NCBI GenBank assembly: GCA_032717465.1
Contig: JAVRFU010000139.1
Location: 12,501 to 76,500, forward strand
Direction of reading: 5' to 3'
Source: Coenobita brevimanus
Taxonomy: Eukaryota > Arthropoda > Malacostraca > Decapoda > Coenobitidae
DNA length: 64,000 nt
Shown here: positions 1-11,377 of the stretch, in pieces
Layout of the letters: each line of letters opens with the position of its first letter
Position numbering within the stretch: position 1 is the first letter of the stretch
The notes under the pieces: generated by a model
The model's database searches: none
What the model was told of the DNA's origin: nothing
What the model saw: only the letters and a program-made list of their open reading frames with translations
Position numbers and translations under genes: made by a program

Positions 1-760
1 AGAGGCTTGCAACATCTAAATATAATTTCTGACTTTATTTGCTAAGGTCCCTGATGGTTCCTTCTACGACGGTTTTTTCTAAAGCACCCAGGCCCTTATG
101 ACCAATCCCAGGTAAATAAAATCGTCTGGAGCTTAATAAAAAAAAGTAGGCTACTGGAGTTGTCACGATCATTGAAGGGTTAATATTTACAGCATTAACG
201 CTCTTAGACACTTATGAATAGCTCACAGGTGCATAAATAGCCTCTTGTATACATGTAGAATAAAATACTAGGGAGTTACCCTGAAGATGAGAGGGCCTCC
301 GTGCTCCCAGGAGTTGTAAAAGTAGTTGGCAAAGTTTCACACAAGTTTCTGGGCTGAACAAGCATGGCATTCCATTGGTCAGTCAGTGGTACTGACGATA
401 AGAGGGTGAGGCTGCGTCGGCTCCGTCTCCTGCTGTAAGTGTCAAATTTTACTGTTTTGGGGTAAAATTTCGCTGTTTTTGCCATTAAGATGATTCAGAT
501 AGGACAATAGAGGTATCTTGCTGCCAACCAGGAAGTGTCATAGGTCAAATAGATTCAACAGATGAGGGCAATAGACGTCGTTTTGCTGGTTAGGGGGTAG
601 TGATGGTGTGTAGGCTTCTCCTCTTGCTGCAAGTGTTGGGTTTTGTTGTTTTTGCCATTAAGGTGACTAAATTAGGACACGGGGATATCTTACGGTCAGC
701 CAGGAAGCGTTGTAGGCCAAAGAAATTGTAGAAAATAAGGGAAATGGATGTAATTTTATT
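1..760 (+). repeat. Dispersed repeat family E, partly tandem
   Basis: A block containing the words gccattaag and aggaagtgtcat occurs twice in diverged form, at about 470-550 and 640-730. The same family is at 45,250-45,610 on plus and, more decayed, at 31,560-31,910 on minus. The first 300 bases also hold the dispersed motif ataaaatcgtctgg (about 116-130) that marks family F. No coding potential was seen. Confidence 0.6.
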
Positions 761-767
761 AATCGTG

Positions 768-963
768 TATCGTCACCAATATTCATAGCCCTAATTGATC
801 TAGTTATTTCTATAGCCAGACGCCTTAAACCCGTAAGGGTGCCACAAACAAATCGCCTCCATGTCGCCCTGTACCCTGCCATTTCGCTGCCCTCCCAACG
901 TACACCCGCCTCTCGTATACCTCTACTCCATCCCTCCATCCCATCCCCTTCACTATACTTCAT
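768..963 (-). pseudogene. LINE-A 3' end relic
   Basis: The minus strand encodes a decayed copy of the LINE-A C-terminus. It contains a piece like GSEMAGYRATWRRFVCG, the counterpart of GSEMAGDRATWRRFVCG in the best copy at 53,465-54,438. The 3' end is the family signature (a GTCTGGCTATAG word on the coding strand). It is 5'-truncated and abuts a MITE-like element at 964. It has no partner inside the window because its mirror position is beyond the right edge. Confidence 0.7.
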
Positions 964-1121
964 TTTACTCTAACTTGGCCTAAATTGCACCCTATCTCGA
1001 ATGCTGAGTTGTAACAATAGAATATTATGCTAGTCACGAAAAGTGCTGTTTCAAAGACGCAACTGAGACGCGTGAAATAAGCTACAAAATGGACGAAAAT
1101 TTGGGCTAAGTTAAGGTGAAA
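964..1121. mobile_element. MITE-like element with terminal inverted repeats
   Basis: The left end reads tttactctaacttggcc and the right end ggctaagttaaggtgaaa, which are imperfect inverted copies of each other (about 23 bp). The interior carries the family words atgctgagttgtaac and gctagtcacgaa, seen again at 18,080, 43,680 and 59,740. It is about 158 bp and has no ORF, so it would be non-autonomous. The superfamily is unknown. Confidence 0.6.
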
Positions 1122-1179
1122 GGAGAGTACAGAATCCTCCTTGATAACATAAAGTTTCCTGGATTAAAAAGAACTAGAA

Positions 1180-1251
1180 AATCATCATCATCATCATCAT
1201 CAAAATCACTCACACCACCACCACCACCACCACCACCACCAACATAATAGC

Positions 1252-1301
<50 letters not shown>

Positions 1302-1405
1302 CTACTACTACTGCTACTACTACTACTACTACTACTACTACTATCTCCCAAGAAATTTCAGTCATCATCATCATAATCATCATCATCATCATCATCATCA
1401 TCATT
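1180..1405. repeat. Compound trinucleotide microsatellite
   Basis: Five blocks follow one another: ATC (about 1,180-1,200), ACC (1,213-1,245), ATC (1,253-1,300), ACT (1,300-1,345) and ATC (1,362-1,405). Long homopolymeric reading frames here (Asp, Met, Val runs) are by-products. Confidence 0.95.
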
Positions 1406-1439
1406 ATATTTTTTCATATTTTCACTCTTACAAACATGC

Positions 1440-1900
1440 AGACAGTTTGAGTTGGCACACTGATATACGCACACAGTAAATACTCACAGACAGTAAATAC
1501 GCACAGAGCACGCACACAAGTACGCACACACTAAGAATGCACACAATAAATACGCACATATTGAATACTATCTGTCTACCTATTGCCAGACGGTCTCATA
1601 AGGTGGCTGTTTGACTTGGAGTTATTTGTTTTACGGGAGGGGCACTAACCCTCCACCAACCCACTTGTTGACACGGACGTACACACCTGCACGCACGCAC
1701 TCAACACGCAAGCACTCAACACGCAAGCACTCAACACGCACGCACTCAACACTTACACACTGAACACGCAAACACTGATACACTGATCAGAGCATGCACG
1801 CACACTAATACACACACACAGAGATACACACAGGAGCTGATAAACACAGGCGCTGATACACACAGGCACTGATACACGCACACTCAGATACGAGCAGATA
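1440..1900. repeat. CA-rich low-complexity tract with 15-bp repeats
   Basis: Irregular ACGCACACA words recur, with a short tandem of about 15 bp (gcaagcactcaacac) at 1,693-1,750. Nothing else is seen. Confidence 0.7.
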
Positions 1901-1919
1901 GATACACGCCCATAATGAT

Positions 1920-1921
<2 letters not shown>

Positions 1922-1967
<46 letters not shown>
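1922..1967. repeat. (AC)n microsatellite
   Basis: An uninterrupted AC run of about 23 units. Confidence 0.97.
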
Positions 1968-1968
<1 letters not shown>

Positions 1969-1999
1969 TGCATGGGCTCAATGATGCTCGGACATTTTA

Positions 2000-3325
<1,326 letters not shown>

Positions 3326-3329
3326 CACT

Positions 3330-4200
3330 ACTCCAGTCCCCTTCCCTACCCCCGCACCTCTTCCCTACCCCTACTCCTCTTCCCTACCCCCTCACCTAAC
3401 CCTCAACCCCTCCCCTTTCTCACCCCCTCACCTCTTCCCTTCCCCCTCACCTCTTCCCTACCCTCACCTCTTCCTACCCCCCCTCACCTTTCCTTTTACC
3501 CCCTCACCCTTTCCTCTACCCCCTCACCTCTTTCCACTACCCTCACCTCTTTCCACTACCCCCTCACCTTCCTCTACCCCTTCACCTCTTCCTCTACTCC
3601 TTCACCTCTTCCCTACCCCCTCACCTTCCCTACCCCCTCACCTCTCTTCCCTCTACCTCTTCACCTCTTCCCTCACCCTCACCTCTCCCTACCCCTCAAC
3701 TCCTTCCTCTTCCCCCCTTTCCTTCCCCCCTCCCCTCTTCCGTACTCCCCACCTCTTCCTTCTCTCCCCCTCCCCCTGTACCTACACACTCACCTCTTCC
3801 AGACCCCTTCATCTCTTTCCTCCCCCCCTCACCTCTTCCCTCCCCCTCACCTCTTCCACCCCCTCACCTCTTCCTCTCTCTCACCTCTTCCTCTACCTCC
3901 CCTCTCTACCCTCCCCTTTTCCCTTACTCCTTCACCTCTCCCCTACCCCTTCACCTCTTCCCTCTACCCCTTCACCTCTTCCCTACTCCTTCACCTCTTC
4001 CCTACTCCTTCACCTCTTCCCTACTCTTCACTCTTTCCTCTACCCCTCACCTCTTCCCCTCTACCCCTCACCCTCTTCCCTCAACCCCCTCCCTGTTCTC
4101 TACCCCCTCACCTCTTCCCTACTCCCCTCACTCTCTTCCCCCTACCCCTCACCTCTTCCTTCTACCCTCCCATCTCCCTGCTACTAGTCAAACCTCTCTA
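3330..4200. repeat. Pyrimidine-rich minisatellite, about 18-bp unit
   Basis: Degenerate copies of a unit close to ctaccccctcacctcttc fill nearly 900 bases. G is almost absent, so one strand is C/T-rich and the other is purine-rich. The Ser/Pro/Leu/Thr reading frames (up to 315 codons) result from the repeat. Confidence 0.9.
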
Positions 4201-4490
4201 CTCCCACACCTCTGCTCTCCACCTCTCAGGTTGAATTTTTCCATTGACACGAAGAAAAGAAGAGGATTTCCGCACGATCAAGCAGGCAGAGGATATTTAC
4301 ACGGCCAGGCAAGCAAAGGATATTTACACCGACACGACAGACGACAGGAGTGGGAAATAATCGTTTTCTTCACAAGTAAAAGGTATTGGAACCATTTCTT
4401 AAACTTTTTGAAATTTAAAATATTTTTTTCTGAGCTGTTCTCACATCGTACACTTAGTCATGCATTTTGTTTGTTATAAAAGATGTTTGA

Positions 4491-4527
4491 GTACACACAC
4501 ACACACACACACGCAGGCACAAAACTC

Positions 4528-4566
<39 letters not shown>
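4491..4566. repeat. (AC)n then (CT)n microsatellites
   Basis: An AC run (about 4,493-4,512) is followed after a short gap by a CT run (4,529-4,564). Confidence 0.95.
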
Positions 4567-4567
<1 letters not shown>

Positions 4568-4599
4568 GCAGATAAATTTTGCACGTAGAGAGCACTGGA

Positions 4600-4772
4600 T
4601 ATTGTGTGGTGGTTGTGATGGTGGTGGTGCTGCTGCAGTTGGTGGTGGTGGTGTTGTGATGGTGGTGGTAGTACGTGGTTGTGGTAGTGGTGATAATGTG
4701 TTATGCTGGTGGTTGTATTACGATGGAGTGTGGTTGTGGTGGTGGTGGTGGTAGTGTGGGTGTGGTGATGGT
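4600..4772. repeat. GTG/GTT-rich low-complexity tract
   Basis: Irregular GTGGTGGTT repeats on plus. No regular period and no credible ORF. Confidence 0.85.
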
Positions 4773-4779
4773 ACAGTAT

Positions 4780-5480
4780 GGCTGTGAAGAAGCTTAAAGG
4801 AAGGATGTGGAATGGGAAGGAATTGGATGACAAGTTGGGGTTAGAACATTAGACGTAAGTTTGCAATATAATGTTAGTGTTATGTAAAAAATAAATCTCT
4901 CAGAAAATGCGCTACGAAGCCTGCTATGCCACCCAGAAATAGCGGGCGAGCAGGGCTCGGCAGTAGCATATAGTGCGTACTTTGGCCTAATTGATATTTG
5001 CTCCACAGAAAACGATGGAAACGCCGGAGGACGAATGTCAACCCTGGCCAGCGAGATGGCAACTGCAGGCGAGGGGCGAAGCTGCAGCCCCAGAAGACGA
5101 GATGGTAACCTCAGAAGACGAGATGGCAACCTCAGAAGACATGCAACCCCAGAAGAAGGGGTGGCAACTACGGAAGAAATGGCAGGTGTAGACGACGAGA
5201 TGGCCGCTCGAGAACATGGCAAGCCCTGCAGAGGAACTGGTGCAGCGTGTTGTAGCCAGCCTATTAGGCATGGTAGAGGCATGTTGCCGGCGGCACCTGT
5301 ATAGCGTTACTCTGGTAGGCATTGCATTCCTTAGGCACCTCTGATGTTCCTGTATATCCCCAGGCGATGGAGAGACGGCTGCGAGGGAGAGACGAGACGG
5401 CCGAGAGACCAGGGGAGACCTGAGGTCAGAGAGATCGAAGTCGTGGACAGGTGACAGGTTGTATTTTTCTTGTATTTTCC
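4780..5480. other. Region without a supported gene; short 21-bp coding-like repeat
   Basis: At about 5,090-5,150 a 21-bp word (gacgagatggcaacctcaga) is repeated two to three times, and short overlapping frames are open in both plus phases. A splice-acceptor-like tttgctccacag precedes it at about 4,997-5,008. No domain is recognised and there is no codon-use evidence for one frame, so no gene is called. Confidence 0.4.
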
Positions 5481-5481
5481 T

Positions 5482-5675
<194 letters not shown>

Positions 5676-5869
5676 TCTCACCAATCTAAAACCAAGGTTT
5701 GAGCGGAGTCCAGCCGGGGATTTCTCAAGTACAGCTCTGGCTTTGTTTCCTATACTCTGATTGGCTAGTGGCTGACCTGACACCGTTAGAGTTCGTCCGC
5801 TCACATCTTGTCACCTTGCCTGACATGACTTCACCCACTTCGTGTGTGTGTGTGTGGGTGTGTGTGTGT

Positions 5870-6400
5870 AAAGACAAACTAATTTAAGTCATAAATATAA
5901 TTTAAGTTATATATATAATAGAAAGTGGAACAGGAAGCACGTGACAGAAGCTAAATCTCCTCTAATGGGTCAATTCCCAGTATGGGCTTGGATGTTGCCG
6001 CTCGTGAGTGTTTTAACTTATTTATTTCTATTACGAAAATAGCGTATGTTCTACTGACTCCTTCAAATTTTATCATAAATGTAATTGTTACATTACTTAC
6101 CCAACTTAGAACTACCGTGAAAGTCGGTAAAAGTAACTGGCATTTTTCTTTCAGCACCACTGTAAAATATGTATGCCACGTTTCTTTATTGATGTACAAG
6201 TGAGCCATATGCATTACAAAGTTTACTCCTTCCTTTGATATGCTAGAATACTTACGCGTTTATATTGTATTAGTATGTGTGTACCTATCTGGGGATGCCT
6301 ATTACATATATAACAGAATCTACTCATCGTCGCTTAGGAAGTAGTGGCACGGCTGCACCCAGCGCCAGACCCCACCCAAACCTTTGGAAGCTTTAGATTG
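5870..6400. other. A/T-rich non-coding stretch
   Basis: I see no repeat family and no supported ORF here. Two overlapping open frames of 73 and 87 codons on opposite strands show no recognisable domain. Confidence 0.4.
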
Positions 6401-6424
6401 GTGAGACTATAGTTCCCAGCATAC

Positions 6425-6495
6425 TAGGCTGGGTGTGGCAGGTAGGTGGGTCTGGGGAGGGAGGTGGGGTGGGGGGAGGGTGAAAAGGGGGGACT
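6425..6495 (+). other. G-rich tract with quadruplex potential
   Basis: Several runs of three to six G lie within 70 bases (about 6,443-6,493), enough to satisfy a G-quadruplex pattern on plus. No gene is close enough to suggest a promoter role. Confidence 0.5.
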
Positions 6496-6499
6496 TCCT

Positions 6500-7140
6500 T
6501 CCCACTTCCATCTTCCTCTCCGTCTGTCCTGTCTGCTCGTCCTCAGCGCAGCCGAAAAGGATGGTGTGTCTGTCTGTTAGTGTCTGTCTGCTTTAGTGCT
6601 TCTTTCTCTTCCCCCACCTTTACTTTTTTTATGCGCTTTTTCTTTTTCTGTCGTTCTAGAGTGAGCGGGATGGAGAGAGGGTAGAGGGGCGAGTAGAGCG
6701 AGGGAGCGAGTTGGAGATATAGGGATTCTACTAATATTAATTGCTAAAGGTATCTTGGCCGTATTTAACTGATATACTTTGATAATACTTCTGAAACATT
6801 TGCTCTAGTCCAGTACTTTTGTGATATACTTTGAGATACTTTAATATATAAATCTTCTGCCAGAGTGAATCCAACAGCTGCTGCCATTGCTACTTGTATA
6901 CTTTGTAAATGTATTGTAATTGTAAACTCTTGTAAAACACTAAAGATAATAAAAGAATCAAGTTGGATATCAACTTTACTTTGCCCTTTATGGTATTACA
7001 AATGACTAAAATACAATATGACAGAAAGAGTATGCAAAGAAAGCCTACAATGCTATACTCTAGTTGCCAAAGACATGGAACAGAGTACACAGTAGACTCC
7101 AGCACAAGTTAACTTGCTGCTATAAGTATAAAAACCCACA
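6500..7140. other. Non-coding stretch
   Basis: It runs from T/C-rich and purine-rich low complexity (6,590-6,720) to A/T-rich sequence. A 71-codon minus frame at 6,890-7,105 is hydrophobic but matches nothing I recognise. Confidence 0.4.
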
Positions 7141-7145
7141 ATTCA

Positions 7146-7252
7146 ACTTGACTTTATACCAGTTCCCAATTATCTCGAAAAATCCTAAGTCCAAAAGCAC
7201 TCCAATTTGGACTTAGGATTTTTTCGAGTGACTGGATCTGGTATAAGTCTTA
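7146..7252. repeat. Short inverted repeat (hairpin, possible MITE)
   Basis: The core stem cgaaaaatcctaagtccaaa (from about 7,172) pairs with tttggacttaggattttttcg around a loop of about 10 bases. Weaker pairing continues outward to gactttataccag / ctggtataagtc. Total length is about 107 bp. There is no ORF. Confidence 0.75.
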
Positions 7253-7283
7253 AGGGCACCAAAACCCTTATTTCTTGACTTAG

Positions 7284-7318
7284 ACTTTATACCCACCAGA
7301 GAAGTGGGTATAAAGCTC
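7284..7318. repeat. Second small hairpin
   Basis: tttatacccac pairs with gtgggtataaa around a short loop. It lies next to the 7,146-7,252 hairpin and shares the ttata word, so both may be parts of one element. Confidence 0.6.
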
Positions 7319-7689
7319 AGGACATAAAAGCCCTACTTCAACTTCGAAACTGCCTTCCCGTATGGTATAGTAACACCCCATCTACCCCACACGACTTATT
7401 CTTTACCTTTTTGTTGTCTCTGTCCTCTTCTTCATCACTTGCTCTCTCGCTGCCGCGTATCACCCTCTTCTTCTCTCTTGTACTGATGACCTCCAAACCC
7501 GGTATCCATATCTATTTCTTCCTCGTTGTCACCCAAGGGGGCCTCCCTTCCCTCGTTCATGGCCATGGCACTGGCCATTCTAGGCACGTTGGTTTTGTAG
7601 TGCATCCGATCAGTTTCAACTCAGTTGTTAAATTACTGTGTGATGAAGCGCTTCCAGAAGCACGTCTGCCTGCCACGGAGGTCAAGGAC

Positions 7690-7895
7690 AGAATGAAGAG
7701 GGGTGTATGTAGGTGAAGTGGAGGGAGGGAGAGGGAGGGGTAGACCGAGGATGAGGTGGAGGGATGGAGTTGAGAGGTATAAGGAGGGGGTGGGAGTTGG
7801 GGGGAGGGTAATCAAATGATGGGTGACAGCGACTTGGAGGCGTTGTCTGCGGCTACTCTTTTGCAGGATTAGGGCGTCGGGCTAAGATAGATATA
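7690..7895 (+). pseudogene. LINE-A 3' end relic
   Basis: Plus-strand sequence resembles the last coding part of LINE-A: a purine-rich segment that in full copies encodes GRGRPRMRWRDGVERY, then ggcgacttggaggcg-like words, then the 3' end with ataga repeats at 7,886-7,895. It is frameshifted and 5'-truncated. Its mirror position lies outside the window. Confidence 0.65.
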
Positions 7896-8063
7896 TTGGG
7901 ACCTATCGGTGGATAAATCAATAATTATATGGTGTCACGATAGGGTCAGGTCCCATATTACCTCATCTTTACCAGCTACTGGCATCATGTTAATATACAT
8001 ACATTCACTGTTATGTCCATCCATCTCTCTCATTCTCCTCATCTCACCCTGTTTACTCCCCTC

Positions 8064-8064
<1 letters not shown>

Positions 8065-8100
<36 letters not shown>

Positions 8101-8152
8101 ATTTCCCAGTTCTGTATTATATAACCATGTTTTTTTTTTTTTTTTTTTTTTT
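8065..8152. repeat. (ATC)n and poly(T)
   Basis: An ATC array (about 8,067-8,102) and, after a short gap, a T run of about 23 bases (8,130-8,152). Confidence 0.95.
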
Positions 8153-8239
8153 GGTTTTTATAATATTTAAAATGTAAGATGTTTGTACTTCATGAATATG
8201 TGATATGGCTGTATGATAGGCCAGCCAGTTGGTAAGTAA

Positions 8240-9039
<800 letters not shown>

Positions 9040-9040
<1 letters not shown>

Positions 9041-10495
9041 TGAGGTTCGGTTTTGCCAGGCTTAGGAGGTGGAGGAGATTATGGGTGTTGGACATCCGTT
9101 CTGGGGGCGGGAGAGACTTACAACATCCCTTTGTCTTGTTGTGGACACTTCTCCGGAGTCGATAATTTCATGCAGTGCTGAGGTACCTGGATGATGTAGC
9201 AGTGTCCTTCCTCCTGAGTCTTATAAATAGAATTTGGAGAGATTCGTCCACTCCTGCTTGAGTGGGGCTGTTGTCCTACCGTTTCACAAGCCAGGTATTG
9301 CAGGTCACTTCATCTTGGTTTGCGTGGTAGGTTGTCACTGATTATGGACCCCTTTTCCTATTGGTGCCACCTTGTTTCCCTCATATCCTCAAGAGGAGGG
9401 GAGTGCCTCAAAACAAGTGTCCTTAGTGTCACCGTCTTTGCTAAAGTTCAGGAAGATTTTGTTGCCTCTGTTCCGGAGGGAGTGTCTGCCTGCCGTATCT
9501 CATCCACATCCGTTTGGGTACAGGGTGAAGGCTGCCATGGGGGATGTGGATGTTCCAACCTTTCTTGTTTGTCCTGTGCGTGTACCAAGGATGGCTCCCT
9601 GGCTCCTCTCAGGGTGCAACCGTGTGTTACTTTTCCTGAGAGAGGGGCCTTTCTTTCCTCACAGGCGGCTCTTTGCTATTTTTTTAGAACATGCTTCCTC
9701 TCAGTGTCTCGATTCTCGTATGTACTAATGGATTGAAATCCCGTGAGGGGACAGGCTTTGGTGTTATATTTCCTGATTTCATTCGTGGTAGGAGTCTTCC
9801 CCCATCGTATCTACTTTTATCGCAGAACTTACTGCTATTTTACTCGCAGTCAAATTGATATTTAGCTTCCCTCCTGTTTGTTATACAGTTTTTAGCCACT
9901 CTGCCGATCTCCATTTTGTGTTTTTCCTGTCCAACTTTTTGTTGTCAACAGTGTTTTAGAATGGCTGTGCTTGCTAGGGACTGCTTTGTGGTTCTACCAT
10001 TGTGGCAATGAGCATGCTGACGCTCTGGCAAAGGCGTTCTCTCGCCTATCCTCACCTCTCCCCTGCCTCGCTCAGTGATATTCATCTAACCACTCACTGT
10101 TTGCTCCTGTTCGGGCAGCAGGTGGGATGCGGTGGGGGCCAACAAAAATGTGTGATATTTAGTAAACGCCCCTTCATTTGCTGAGGTCTGAATGCAGGTG
10201 GAGACGCTTTTATGCTGGTTCAACAGCCATTCCTCGGTTCTCTCATTGATTTTTAATGGAGGACTCTCCCCTACTTTCTGTGTGGAATGCTTCGTCCCCC
10301 TGACTCTTCGGCTTTTGCTGATGGTGTCCACTGTTGGGGAATTGTGCCATCGTTACCTCTCTGAGCACCGGGCAGGAGAGGGATTGTAGTCTTCTGTTGG
10401 TACTTGGAGAGGATGCTTTGTTGTGGTGGAGGGGGAAACCTTTGCTTGGTGTAGGGAGCTGCACTATCGTAAAATTTAGTATACAGTGGTTTTAT
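9040..10495 (+). pseudogene. LINE-D: decayed non-LTR retrotransposon 3' half with RNase H domain
   Basis: No single frame is open, but three pieces line up in the order expected of a LINE with a C-terminal RNase H. At 9,450-9,700 a connection-like segment reads ECLPAVSHPHPFGYRVKAAM and VPRMAPWLL. At about 9,717-9,790 the start of an RNase H domain reads TNGLKSREGTGFGVIFP, where the family has a catalytic Asp in place of the Asn. At about 10,000-10,040 it reads GNEHADALAKA, the GNExAD signature. The tail at 10,262-10,440 holds CVECFVPLTL, a remnant of a Cys/His C-terminal motif, and LVLGEDAL. RNase H would remove the RNA template after reverse transcription. At least four frameshifts or stops and the lost Asp make this copy dead. 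The family assignment is from motif memory, not a search. Confidence 0.7.
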
Positions 10496-10545
10496 TGTTC
10501 TTTGTGTTTTTGTGTTTTTCTTGTTTTAATTATGAATTGTATTTT

Positions 10546-10550
<5 letters not shown>

Positions 10551-10593
<43 letters not shown>
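10551..10593. repeat. (GT)n microsatellite
   Basis: An imperfect GT run of about 21 units just downstream of the LINE-D relic. Confidence 0.95.
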
Positions 10594-10689
10594 ATTTCAT
10601 CTTTTCGAGTGCTTTTATTCTCGTTGTCGTCCGGCGGCATATAACCCTGGTTGTTGTATCGCCAGATTTTATTGTATATACTTATTCAG

Positions 10690-10805
10690 TTCAATTTACC
10701 CTACCCTACTCTCAACCCTACACCCAGCCTTACCTCAGCCTACCCTACCCTACCCTGCCACGACCCAACTCTACCCTACTTTAACCTACCCCTCCCCTGT
10801 ACAGC
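10690..10805. repeat. CCTACCC-rich tract
   Basis: Short irregular CTACCC and CCTAC words. The composition is like the start of the 30-bp minisatellite at 14,690 but without a regular unit. It is not an arthropod telomere repeat (CCTAA). Confidence 0.6.
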
Positions 10806-10889
10806 CCTTTCACCACTATATTACTTTTCCTGTTTTCTTCCTCTACCGTCGGATGATTTTCTCACCTCTACAGTAGAGAGAAATTCCCT

Positions 10890-11377
10890 GAACTGGAAGG
10901 GTTAAATACTGCCATCATCAACCCCATCTCTATCAGGGGATCTCCCAAGCTGAATAAAATCATGCGGTCAGCTAGGACAATGTAAATAAGTTGTTCTCGG
11001 CTTGAAAGATTAAATGATTCTGTCCCGTCATCCTAAGAGGGTTTTCTGAAGCTGTAGGATATCGTCAGAAGCTAGCAAAGAGTAAAAGTGACATCCGCAA
11101 ACCGAGAGCTCTGTGTCCAGCGCTCCGCGGTTCAAGTCACAGAGGTGGACAGATGTTTTGACGTAGACGCACAGGGCGTAGCTTGGTGGCCTACCCTTTA
11201 ATATTCTGGACTAATGGTGGTCTAGCCTCGTGCCCCTGCGCTCCACCTCAAAAAAAAAAAAAAAGGAAAGCCAAGGGTCATGAATGAACTAAAGGGATCG
11301 AACTAAGTCAGAGAAGAACAAAAATCGTAGAGAAGATCGCCCCAAATTTGATGAGACAGTGTAGTATAACTAAGTTG
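10890..11377 (+). repeat. Dispersed repeat H, copy 1
   Basis: This stretch matches 15,990-16,515 over about 500 bp. Shared words include gctgaataaaatcatgcggt, gatatcgtcagaagcta, gacagatgttttgacgt and aagccaagggtcatgaatg. A B-box-like ggttcaagtc is at about 11,131. The copy ends where LINE-C starts and resumes after it at 14,665 (agtgaaataggcgttgg), so LINE-C split it. Confidence 0.85.

Noticed and set aside
9320..9736. 138-codon frame as a host gene
   Set aside because: It is one phase of the frameshifted LINE-D relic; the neighbouring phase carries the recognisable segment.
10690..10805. Possible telomeric repeats (CTACCC)
   Set aside because: Irregular, not the arthropod TTAGG type, and related to the minisatellite entry sequence.
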